DNA of 64,000 nt, taken from positions 1 to 64,000 of the forward strand of contig NZ_KB889693.1 in NCBI RefSeq assembly GCF_000372745.1. The letters run 5' to 3'. The translations under genes were made by a program, and so were the position numbers. The DNA comes from Embleya scabrispora DSM 41855 (GTDB taxonomy: Bacteria; Actinomycetota; Actinomycetes; Streptomycetales; Streptomycetaceae). Every line of letters begins with the position of its first letter. Position 1 is the first letter of the stretch. The notes below the pieces were generated by a model, which was not told where the DNA came from, ran no database searches, and worked only from the letters and a program-made list of their open reading frames with translations. Shown one piece after another: positions 9,273 to 16,409 of this stretch.

Positions 9273-10167
9273 GCCAAGAACTCGACTTGAACCCCACCGC
9301 TCGCTCCTGTGACCCACACAACACCGTAGGCCCGCCCGGATCACCTCGCCTGCCCGACTCCGCCGGACGGATGACGTGTTGACGGGAGGGTCCGGAGGGG
9401 CTGGAGGTGAGGCTGATGCGGCCTCGTGCGGGGGCCTTGTCCGGGTTCGATGCCGGGTTCGTGACGGTCCGTGACGCCTGTCCGGGCCCGGCGGTGGATT
9501 CGGCGCCGGGTCCGTGCCGAGTCTGGTGACGCCTGATGGCCGTCCGGGCGGGGTGTGCGGGGTACGGGCGTCCGCCGGCCGCCGCGGCGGGTGCGGGTGT
9601 CGCGGCGGGCGGGGTGGTGCGCCCTGCTGGGCGCGCGTTGGGTGGCGGGCTCGGCAGCGGGACCGGTGGTGGCCTCGGGCCGGTGGATGGGCCCGGTGCG
9701 GCGCGGCCACGGGGTCGGGAGCAGGCCCGGGTGCCGGAGCGCCGGCACGGTGCCGTGGGTGACCGTCTCCTTCGGGTGCGCCGAGGAACGGCCGGTGGAC
9801 ACGGCGTCGAGTACGCCCGGCACCGTGTCGTCGGCCCGGACGGCCTGGGTCACGCCGTCGCGTCGACCCTCGGCCCCGCCTAGGCGGTTTCGCACGGCCA
9901 TCACACCGGTCCCGACTCAGACCCGCCCCACCGCCGGCGATCTTCCGTCCCCGCCACACCGGCCCCGGCCCGGACCGCTCGACCGCCGGCGATCCCACAC
10001 GCCTGCCCTACCCAGCCCGAACCGGACCCGCCCCACCGCCCGCAATCCCGCAGCGCCCACCCCGACCCGGGCGACCCGCGCCCACGCGACCCGCGTCGAC
10101 CGGCCCCGCCCCGGCCCGGGCCCGGCTCGGTCCCGTCCCGACGACGGCGACCTTCCGCGCGCCCGCC
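9273..10167. other. Gene-poor, low-complexity stretch of about 0.9 kb
   Basis: No convincing gene. Open frames here translate to Arg/Pro/Gly/His-rich strings without domains and without good start sites. The plus strand is G-rich at about 9380-9760 and C-rich at about 9890-10160, where short CCGCCGGCGATC units recur. It may be the 3' region of the sigma-factor gene plus an extended pls upstream region, or a decayed gene. Confidence 0.45.
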
Positions 10168-11049
10168 TCAGGGCCGGCCCGCCGCCAGTGGGAGTTCGGC
10201 CAGGTGGGTCGGGTCTGCGATCACCTCGATGCGGGTGATTCGGCCGGTCTCGACGGTCAGCCGTAGGACCGCGAACAGGCGTCCGCTCGGGGCGATCACG
10301 ATGCCTGGCCTGCCGTCCACGAGGGCCACCTCGCCCATCCGGGCCCGGTGCGCGAAGACCGGGGTCTCCTCGGCCACCGCCCGCGCGCCCCGCACGTCGC
10401 GGGCGGCCCCGTCCGGCACCGCGAATCGGTCGGCTTGCCGGACCACGTCCGGAGCCAGTACCCGGACCAGGGTGTCCAGGTCGCCACCGCGCGCGGCGGC
10501 CAGGAACGCGTCGACCACGCCGTAGTGTTCGGCGAGATCGGCCTCGTCGACGGCGGCCACCCCGCGTACCCGGTCCCGGGCTCGGCTGGCCAACTTCTTG
10601 CTCGCCACCGACGACCGCCCCACCACCGGCGCGATCTCGGCGAACGGAACGGCGAACAGGTCGTGCAGTACGAAGGCGACCCGCTCGGCGGGGGTGAGCC
10701 GGTCCAGCACCACCAGCAGGGCCCGGCCCACCGACTCGGCCAACACCGCCTCCTGCTCGGGTTCGATTCCGCCCGGCCGCTCCAGCACCGCTTCCGGGAT
10801 CGACGTCAGGGACTCCTCGCCCCGGGTCCGCCGGATCCGCAACACGTCCAGGCACACCCGCGCGACCACGGTGGTCAACCACCCGGCCAGGTTCTCCACC
10901 CCGTCCACGCCCGCCCGGTCGACCCGCAACCAGGCGGCCTGTACCGCGTCGTCGGCGTCGTCCAGCGAGCCGAGCATCCGGTAGGCGACCCCGCGCAGGT
11001 GGTCACGGTGCGCCTCGAAACGTGCCGCCAAGCTCTCGTGTCCGTTCAT
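10168..11049 (-). CDS. ECF sigma factor with C-terminal SnoaL-like domain (ECF41/SigJ type)
   Basis: 293 residues. Sigma region 2 lies at about 5-75 (AYRMLGSLDDADDAVQAAWL), region 4 at about 110-165 (LTPAERVAFVLHDLFAVPF with a helix-turn-helix AEIAPVVGRSSVASKKL). The last 110 residues form an NTF2/SnoaL-like domain ending in IADPTHLAEL, which matches the C-terminal extension of ECF41 factors, where it controls activity in place of a separate anti-sigma factor. The start follows AAGGTGA. It is divergent from the FMN reductase at 11382, a likely target. The 332-bp gap between them must hold both promoters. ECF41 genes usually sit beside a carboxymuconolactone decarboxylase, oxidoreductase or epimerase gene, so an oxidoreductase neighbour fits. 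Confidence 0.85.
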   Translation of the reverse strand: MNGHESLAARFEAHRDHLRGVAYRMLGSLDDADDAVQAAWLRVDRAGVDGVENLAGWLTTVVARVCLDVLRIRRTRGEESLTSIPEAVLERPGGIEPEQEAVLAESVGRALLVVLDRLTPAERVAFVLHDLFAVPFAEIAPVVGRSSVASKKLASRARDRVRGVAAVDEADLAEHYGVVDAFLAAARGGDLDTLVRVLAPDVVRQADRFAVPDGAARDVRGARAVAEETPVFAHRARMGEVALVDGRPGIVIAPSGRLFAVLRLTVETGRITRIEVIADPTHLAELPLAAGRP

Positions 11050-11381
11050 GGTCACCTTTTCCGTCGGGCGTAAGTCAAAGGGGAGACGAACCACTCCGCA
11101 CGACGCCGACAGCAAGGGGACAACGAAGAACAAGGGAACGGCAAAGGAGACGACAGGCGAGTTTACCGTCGCCGCACCGCACCCGCCCGGGGCCACATCG
11201 CCCCGGCCCGCACCCGCGTCACACCCACCCGGCACCCGCCTCGTCAGCCCGCCGAATCAACACCAGCGGCACCGACCCGGTTCGCGCGGCGCTCCGTGCT
11301 GCCCGATCGGTGGCCCCTTTCATCCGATCCATACCGATTCGCACCCTCGGTCCGCATCAACCCATGCCAAGGAGAAACCCC

Positions 11382-12086
11382 ATGAAGTTCTTCCGACTCG
11401 ACTCCAGCATCCGGACCGAGGACTCGGTCAGCCGCGCCCTCGCCGACCTCGTCGAGGCCGAATGGGTCCGCGCCCACCCCGACGCCGAGTTCATCCGCCG
11501 CGACCTGGGCCGCCGACCGCTGCCCGCCATCTGGCCCGTCGCCGAGGCGAGCCGAACCACCGAGGAACATGCCCGGACCGACGAACAGCGCGCCGCGACC
11601 GCGTTCGCCGCGGAACTCGCCGACGAGCTGCTCGCCTGCGACGCGTACCTGCTCGCCATACCGATGTACAACTTCGGCGTCCCGCAGCAGGTCAAGCACT
11701 GGTTCGATGTGATCATCACCGACCCGCGGGCCGCCGACGTCAGCCGGCAGATCCTGCCGGGTCGCCCGGCGGTGCTGGTCGAGGCCCGGGGCGGCGGCTA
11801 CACCCCCGGGACTCCGCGCGCCGGCTGGGACCATGCCACGCCGTACGTGCAGCGCATGCTCGCCGACGTCTGGGGCCTGGACGTGCTCACCGCCCGGGCC
11901 GAACTCACCGCGGCGGACGTCAACCCGGCGATGGCGGAACTCAGGCCGCTCGCCCACCGCCTCCTTGCCGAGGCCCGGGTCGAGGCGACCGAACACGCCC
12001 GCACCATCGCCGAACGACTCCGCACCGCCCCGAACACCCGGACGGGCGCAGCGCTCGACGAAGTACGGCCATCCGGTAGTCGATGA
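11382..12086 (+). CDS. azoR: FMN-dependent NADH:quinone oxidoreductase / azoreductase
   Basis: 234 residues, flavodoxin-like fold of the AzoR family (about 200 residues in E. coli). It opens directly with the first beta strand and phosphate loop (FFRLDSSIRTEDSVSR), where the FMN phosphate is bound. PMYNFGVPQQVKHWFD (about 95-110) is the hallmark FMN-binding/dimer motif, and EARGGGYTPG follows later. AAGGAG precedes the ATG. Expected role: two-electron reduction of quinones, nitro or azo compounds under thiol or electrophile stress. Divergent position next to an ECF41-type sigma factor suggests stress-induced expression (inference). Confidence 0.87.
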   Translation: MKFFRLDSSIRTEDSVSRALADLVEAEWVRAHPDAEFIRRDLGRRPLPAIWPVAEASRTTEEHARTDEQRAATAFAAELADELLACDAYLLAIPMYNFGVPQQVKHWFDVIITDPRAADVSRQILPGRPAVLVEARGGGYTPGTPRAGWDHATPYVQRMLADVWGLDVLTARAELTAADVNPAMAELRPLAHRLLAEARVEATEHARTIAERLRTAPNTRTGAALDEVRPSGSR

Positions 12087-12270
12087 CCCTGGTGGCGATT
12101 CGGGCGTCGGCGCGGGCAGTTCGCACTGTGGGCGAGGGCGGGCCCGCCCCCTGGGTCGGGGCGGCGGACCCGGGACGGGCGATGGACGGCGGGCGTGTCA
12201 CGGGCCGATGGCCGTGAGCCGGGTCGCCCACCATCGGCGGGAGGCGCCTGCCTCGGGCAGGATCGCGGGC

Positions 12271-13140
12271 ATGTGGACACGGGTCGCGAGCGGCCGAGGG
12301 GTTGGGGCGGGGCGGATGTGCGCGGGGTTGCTCGCGATGGCGTTGCTCGGAGGGTGTGGTGGCGCGTCGGACAACGACCGGAAGGACCGGGAAGCGCGGC
12401 CGACCCCGACCGGGGCGCCGGGGGGCGCCGGCTTCGAGGTGAGCTACGAGCGCCCCGCCGACGCGGATCGCGGCGAAGCCGGTTTCCTGCGCGAGCGGAA
12501 GGCGTTGGAGTCGGTCGCCGACTCACTCAACCGGTTCGTCCGGCTCACTCACCGGGTACCGGTCGTCGCCCGCTCGTGCGGCGGTGAAGGATCCGGGTAC
12601 GACCCGAACTCCCGTCGTGTGGAGATCTGTTACGACCAGGCCGCCGAGGAGCGCCGGCTCTTCGAACGCGCCGGACACCACCCGGCGGATGCCGAAGTCG
12701 CCGCGGTCATCGCCGAAACCCTCTACCACGAGGCCGGCCACGTCCTGATCGACGACCTGACCCTGCAACTGACGGACCGCGCCGAGGAGGACGCCGCAGA
12801 CCGCTTCGCCGCGCTGCTGATGCTCCGCCAGGGCCCCGAGGGCGAGCGCCAGTTACGCGCCGCGGTCGAGGAGTACGAGCTGTCGGCCGCCGACGGGGAC
12901 GCCGGGAGCGGGGGCGGCGACGCCGGCGGGAGCAGCGGCGCCAAGGACGAGCACGCCCCGGATCGCCTGCGCGCCGCGAACCACCTCTGTTATCTGTACG
13001 GTTCCGCTCCGCAACGCAACCCGGAAGCGGCGAACTCGCCACTGCTCACCCCGACCCGCGCAGCCGGCTGCGCCACGGAGTGGGCACACGTACGCACCGC
13101 CTGGATGACCGACCTCGCTCCGCTGCTTCGGGAGCGATAG
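12271..13140 (+). CDS. DUF4344 family putative metallopeptidase lipoprotein
   Basis: 289 residues. The N-terminus is Arg-containing, then hydrophobic, ending in the lipobox LLGGC (Cys at about residue 29), so it should be an exported lipoprotein. YHEAGHVLIDD (about residue 152) carries an HExxH-type zinc motif, and the downstream EEDAADRFAALLML resembles the third-ligand helix of this family. A Gly/Ser/Asp-rich linker lies at about 210-228. Four C-terminal cysteines or fewer could form disulfides (LCYLYG, GCATEW). The start codon lacks a strong ribosome-binding site (GGGC only), so the exact start is moderately sure. Substrate unknown. Confidence 0.75.
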   Translation: MWTRVASGRGVGAGRMCAGLLAMALLGGCGGASDNDRKDREARPTPTGAPGGAGFEVSYERPADADRGEAGFLRERKALESVADSLNRFVRLTHRVPVVARSCGGEGSGYDPNSRRVEICYDQAAEERRLFERAGHHPADAEVAAVIAETLYHEAGHVLIDDLTLQLTDRAEEDAADRFAALLMLRQGPEGERQLRAAVEEYELSAADGDAGSGGGDAGGSSGAKDEHAPDRLRAANHLCYLYGSAPQRNPEAANSPLLTPTRAAGCATEWAHVRTAWMTDLAPLLRER

Positions 13141-13280
13141 GGCCACGACCCGCCGGGCGTCGACTCGGTTCGCCTGCCGCGCGCCCCGCTGCGTCGGCCC
13201 TCGCCGGGGGTGATCGGCGCGCCTGAGGGTAGGCGCCCCGGCGCGAGGCAACGGGACGAAGGGGTAACGAAGGGATTTCC

Positions 13281-13703
13281 ATGGCCGACATGCGAGCGGT
13301 GGGGTGGGCGCGGGCCTTTCCCATCAGTGGCGGGGTCGAGGCCGGAAGGCACTGGGCCCGGAGACATCTCACGTCCCTGGAATGGACCAAGAACGCGAGC
13401 GAGACCGTGGACGACGTCATCCTGACCGTCTCGGAGTTGATCACCAACGCCCACATACATGCGCACAGCACGGCCCAAGTGGTGCCGGCATGGGACAACC
13501 GGTGTCTGAACGTCTACGTCAGCGACAACGGCCCGGGCGTCCCCACGCCGCAGGCCACGGATACGACGACACCGTCCGGTCGCGGATTGTCCATCGTCGA
13601 CGCGGTCGCCGACGAGTTGCACATGCACCCGAGCAGGCACGGCAAAGCCGTCAGCGCCTGCTTCCACCCGCCCGGCCGACCGAATCCCCACGACACCCAC
13701 TGA
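13281..13703 (+). CDS. ATP-binding anti-sigma-type regulator (RsbW/SpoIIAB-like HATPase)
   Basis: 140 residues, the normal length of the stand-alone HATPase_c regulators common in Streptomyces. N box VSELITNAHIHA (about 50-61), G1 box VSDNGPGVP (about 80-88), G2 box GRGLSIVDAVADEL (about 99-112). It lacks a histidine-phosphotransfer domain, so it is not a complete sensor kinase. Such proteins bind and phosphorylate anti-anti-sigma factors, or sequester SigB/SigF-type sigma factors. GAAGGG precedes ATG 13281. Its neighbours are small stress-type proteins, consistent with a general-stress sigma circuit. Confidence 0.85.
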   Translation: MADMRAVGWARAFPISGGVEAGRHWARRHLTSLEWTKNASETVDDVILTVSELITNAHIHAHSTAQVVPAWDNRCLNVYVSDNGPGVPTPQATDTTTPSGRGLSIVDAVADELHMHPSRHGKAVSACFHPPGRPNPHDTH

Positions 13704-13925
13704 CGAGCGACAAGCACCGATCGCCATGGCTCACACCGGAGTTCGGGGCCGATCCGAACCACGACTCCGCTCGGTGAACGCGACCTGCAGGATTCCGGCG
13801 GCCTCGGCCGTGATTCGATACCGTCCGCCCTCGAAATTCGAAGGCACTTTCCGGAAAAGATTTTCTTCCCGTTCCCGGCCCGACACTCACCGAATGCCTC
13901 ACCGAATCCCTCGGGAATGCGAAAC

Positions 13926-13967
13926 GGGCCGTGGCCCCACCCGGTTGTCCGGGTGGGGCCACGGCCC
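13926..13967. terminator. Bidirectional terminator
   Basis: 19-bp perfect inverted repeat GGGCCGTGGCCCCACCCGG / CCGGGTGGGGCCACGGCCC with a TTGT loop, between convergent genes ending at 13703 and 14002. There is no T tract, as is common in high-GC actinobacteria. Confidence 0.85.
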
Positions 13968-14001
13968 GCATCAGGTGAGGTACCACTTTGGGGCGACGCT
14001 T

Positions 14002-14172
14002 CTACCACCGGTACCAACGACCGCGGCCGCCGCCGCTGCCGGCCGAGCGGAAGACGAAGCCGAGTGCCCAGACGATCAGGACGATGACGGCGATCCACCA
14101 CAGGGCTTTCAGCGCGAAACCGGCGCCAAAAAGGATCAGGGCAAGAAGCAGGACAACCAGCAGGGGAATCAT
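14002..14172 (-). CDS. Small hydrophobic stress protein, copy A (Lmo0937/DUF5670 type)
   Basis: 56 residues beginning MIPLLVVLLLALILFGAG and ending RGRWYRW. Two closely spaced transmembrane helices with a Gly/Arg-rich tail. GGAGG lies 9 nt before the ATG at 14172. It is nearly identical in protein sequence to the copy at 15273-15443, and part of the upstream DNA is also shared. Small proteins of this type are known as general-stress or osmotic-stress induced membrane proteins; no precise function is established. Shared terminator with the HATPase gene. Confidence 0.82.
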   Translation of the reverse strand: MIPLLVVLLLALILFGAGFALKALWWIAVIVLIVWALGFVFRSAGSGGGRGRWYRW

Positions 14173-14189
14173 TGTTTTTACCTCCGCCC

Positions 14190-14241
14190 CACGTGTGCCC
14201 CACACATTCGAGTGCATGCCTCGAAAGAGAGACGTTTGCCG
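14190..14241 (-). promoter_or_regulatory. Upstream element of copy A, shared with copy B
   Basis: Read on the minus strand: CGGCAAACG (14241-14233), then TTTCGAGGCAT, CGAA and GGGGCACA blocks in the same order as in front of the second copy (15182-15230). Conserved blocks with slightly different spacing suggest a duplicated promoter and 5' leader. No standard -10/-35 hexamers are clear, so a stress sigma factor may read it. Confidence 0.5.
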
Positions 14242-14497
14242 GCAAGATCCGCGGAAAGGAATCGCGCGTTTCGCGGGAGTGGTCGGCGCACATCCGCCGC
14301 CGATCGGCACGGAAACGGGGTCCTGACCGCCTCGTCCGCCACAACCGACTCGCGGGCGGGAGCGTCACCGTCGCCGAGGGGCACCCATGGACGAGGCGGT
14401 GTGGCCGGCGGTACTCGGCCCGAGCCATCCGGAGTCGAAGCTGCCACGACACCCGGCGGACCGGCCCCGTCGGCCGTTCGCCCAGAGCCCCTCCACC

Positions 14498-14560
14498 GAC
14501 GACAACGCGCAGGGCGCCCCGCCGGTGTGAAGCCGGCCGAGCGCCCCGCGCGTTGTCGTC
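14498..14560. terminator. Terminator of the PRC-barrel gene
   Basis: Perfect 13-bp arms GACGACAACGCGC (14498-14510) and GCGCGTTGTCGTC (14548-14560), extended inward by GGGCGC/GCGCCC. It begins 11 nt after the stop codon on the minus strand. Confidence 0.85.
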
Positions 14561-14570
14561 GCCGTACGGA

Positions 14571-14969
14571 CTACAGGATGCCCGCCGGGCCGGTCCCCGG
14601 GGCGCCGGGAGAGCCGGGGGCCGTGTTGCCGTAGTAGTCGCCGGTACGGGTGCGGTGATCGGGGTCGCCGAGGTGCTTGTCCTTGTCGAACTCCGGCGAG
14701 TTCTTGATCTCCTCCTTGGTGCAGGAAACGTGGACCACCTCGGCCTGTACGTCGACGCGCGAAATCGTGCCCGCAGGCAACAGGACGTGCTTGCCGAAGA
14801 TCCACACGCCGGTGTCGACCACCAGGTAGGACGCGTCGACCTCGTCGTTGTGCTTGTCCACCTTGCCGATGTGGCCATCGGTGGCCTCGACCTTGTAGCC
14901 GGCCAGGCTGGTTCCCGCGGTGTAGCCGGACTCGGGGCGGTGGCCCCACACGTTGTCGCCGGTGCTCAC
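14571..14969 (-). CDS. PRC-barrel domain protein
   Basis: 132 residues. The PRC-barrel signature runs over about residues 20-75: LAGYKVEATDGHIGKVDK then SYLVVDTGVWIFGKHVLLPA. The C-terminal half is hydrophilic with a Gly/Pro/Thr-rich tail. The start is GTG 14969 after AGAGGAG. No membrane segment or signal peptide. PRC barrels bind partner proteins, RNA or small ligands; in streptomycetes stand-alone copies often accompany stress genes. It sits between the two hydrophobic-protein copies, which suggests membership of the same stress regulon, although the shared upstream element was not found before it. Confidence 0.83.
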   Translation of the reverse strand: MSTGDNVWGHRPESGYTAGTSLAGYKVEATDGHIGKVDKHNDEVDASYLVVDTGVWIFGKHVLLPAGTISRVDVQAEVVHVSCTKEEIKNSPEFDKDKHLGDPDHRTRTGDYYGNTAPGSPGAPGTGPAGIL

Positions 14970-15181
14970 TGGGGACTCCTCTACTCATGACGAACTCCAC
15001 TGCCAGGCAGGCCGATTCGCCGCCCCGGGAGCCGTCGTCTCGAATGGATTCGACCCACGCCTGCCCGATCACCTCCGTCGCACACCCGCTCCGACGAATC
15101 GGCTCGACAGCCCGATGCCACGACGGAACACCGCCGGGGATCGCTTGTGGGACAAGCGCCGATCCTGTCCCCGTACGGCCC

Positions 15182-15230
15182 CGGCAAACGGCCCTTTTCG
15201 CAGGCATACGCCCGAACAGGCGGGGCACAA
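15182..15230 (+). promoter_or_regulatory. Upstream element of copy B, shared with copy A
   Basis: CGGCAAACG at 15182-15190 followed by TTTTCGCAGGCAT, CGAA and GGGGCACA, the same order of blocks as before copy A. The start codon is 91 nt after the element starts (69 nt in copy A). Confidence 0.5.
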
Positions 15231-15272
15231 GCGGATCCGTGATGGACACGACGGGTCGGAGGTAAGGAAACA

Positions 15273-15443
15273 ATGATCCCCCTGCTGCTGGTTCTGCTTC
15301 TTGCTCTCGTCCTCTTCGGCGCCGGTTTCGCATTGAAGGCCCTGTGGTGGTTGGCCGTGATCGTCCTGGTCGCGTGGGCCCTGGGCTTCGTCTTCCGCTC
15401 GGCCGGCGCCGGGGGCGGACGCGGTCGCTGGTACCGCTGGTAG
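15273..15443 (+). CDS. Small hydrophobic stress protein, copy B (Lmo0937/DUF5670 type)
   Basis: 56 residues, the same length as copy A, starting [18 protein letters not shown] and ending GRGRWYRW. Differences from copy A are only a few conservative changes (for example I to L/V in the helices, S to A in the tail). GGAGG then AAGGAAACA precede ATG 15273. Two membrane helices are predicted by hydrophobicity. The two copies point away from each other across the PRC-barrel gene, so the pair arose by an inverted duplication that included the promoter region. Confidence 0.85.
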   Translation: MIPLLLVLLLALVLFGAGFALKALWWLAVIVLVAWALGFVFRSAGAGGGRGRWYRW

Positions 15444-15467
15444 CAGCGGCGCCGCCGGCTACCACGA

Positions 15468-15523
15468 CGCGCGACGGGGCGGGCTCGACTCGATTCTCGG
15501 AGTCGGGCCCGCCCCGTCGCGCG
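15468..15523 (+). terminator. Terminator of hydrophobic-protein copy B
   Basis: 17-bp perfect arms CGCGCGACGGGGCGGGC (15468-15484) and GCCCGCCCCGTCGCGCG (15507-15523), with a further GACTC/GAGTC pairing inside the loop. It starts 24 nt after the stop codon. Confidence 0.85.
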
Positions 15524-15703
15524 TTCCGTGTCGACTCGGCGCGAGCGGGGAAGGCCCCGGCCGGGCAACGGGGGATTCCGGCCGCGTCGCCGTCCCCCGA
15601 AATCCTCGATCATCCGAGCCCGTTGATCGTCGGAGTCCGCGAAGCCGTCAACATTCGTGCTACGTTGGTGTCAGTTGCAGTTGTGGTACCCATGAACTTT
15701 GTG

Positions 15704-15741
15704 TGCACCTGACGGGCTTGATCCGTGGGTGCATTTTTGTT
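15704..15741 (+). promoter_or_regulatory. Terminator-like hairpin in the cold-shock gene leader
   Basis: TGCACC (15704-15709) pairs with GGTGCA (15728-15733), with ACGG/CCGT pairing inside, followed at once by TTTTTGTTT. This is intrinsic-terminator architecture 90 nt before the cold-shock start codon. It may end an upstream transcript, or act as an attenuator in the leader, which would suit a protein family known to melt RNA hairpins. Confidence 0.55.
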
Positions 15742-15831
15742 TGTCCGGTCATCTCCGGGTGGGCTCCTTGCGGCGACGCGGAATCGCACTGTGTGGATTC
15801 CGGTACTGCTTCCCCAACGAAGGAGAACGAC

Positions 15832-16038
15832 ATGGCGACCACGGGCACCGTGAAGTGGTTCAACGCGGAAAAGGGCTTCGGCTTCATCGAGCAGGACGGC
15901 GGCGGCCCCGACGTCTTCGCCCACTACTCGAACATCGCCGCCCAGGGCTTCCGTGAGCTCCAGGAGGGCCAGAAGGTCTCCTTCGACGTGACCCAGGGCC
16001 AGAAGGGCCCGCAGGCGGAGAACATCGTTCCCGCCTGA
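15832..16038 (+). CDS. cspA: Cold-shock domain protein (CspA family)
   Basis: 68 residues, one cold-shock (OB-fold) domain. RNA-binding motifs RNP1 KGFGFIE (about 15-21) and RNP2 VFAHYS (about 28-33; VFVH in most members). The start [12 protein letters not shown] is diagnostic. Tyr follows the RNP2 His where many homologs have Phe. AAGGAGAAC precedes the ATG. It binds single-stranded RNA or DNA and prevents secondary structure. It has its own strong terminator, and a DEAD-box helicase follows, a natural partner in RNA remodelling at low temperature. Confidence 0.95.
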   Translation: MATTGTVKWFNAEKGFGFIEQDGGGPDVFAHYSNIAAQGFRELQEGQKVSFDVTQGQKGPQAENIVPA

Positions 16039-16051
16039 CGCCTTTCGGCGC

Positions 16052-16097
16052 CCCCGTACCGGGCCCGCCACCGTGAGGTGGCGGGCCCGGTACGGGG
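16052..16097 (+). terminator. Terminator of the cold-shock gene
   Basis: 21-bp perfect arms CCCCGTACCGGGCCCGCCACC and GGTGGCGGGCCCGGTACGGGG around a GTGA loop, followed by TTCGTGTTTTT. It begins 14 nt after the stop codon. Confidence 0.92.
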
Positions 16098-16409
16098 TTC
16101 GTGTTTTTGCCGCAGCCCGCTCGTCCCCACTTCCCGAGGTCGCGACGACGGCACGCGATGCAGTACCCCCCGCCCGGTAGGCGGCAGCCGACGGCTTACG
16201 ACCGCGCGCCGCCCACCGCCCCCGGACTTTGCAGTCCGCTCGTGCCGGCCGCCTGTTTCCGACGGCGCCGCGCCTTTCGAAGTGTGTGTGCGCGAATTCC
16301 TTCGCCCCACTTCGATTCTGCTTTTCATTTCGGCTCGTTTTCGTGATAGCTTGCGCGGCTTTCGGCTGCCGGGTCTCCGCGGTACGTGCCGTGTCGAGGA
16401 AGGTTCCCC

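Noticed and set aside
9270-9998. Open frame of about 240 codons in the gene-free block
   Set aside because: Composition is Arg/Pro/His/Gly-rich with no family pattern or ribosome-binding site; typical shadow frame of high-GC DNA.
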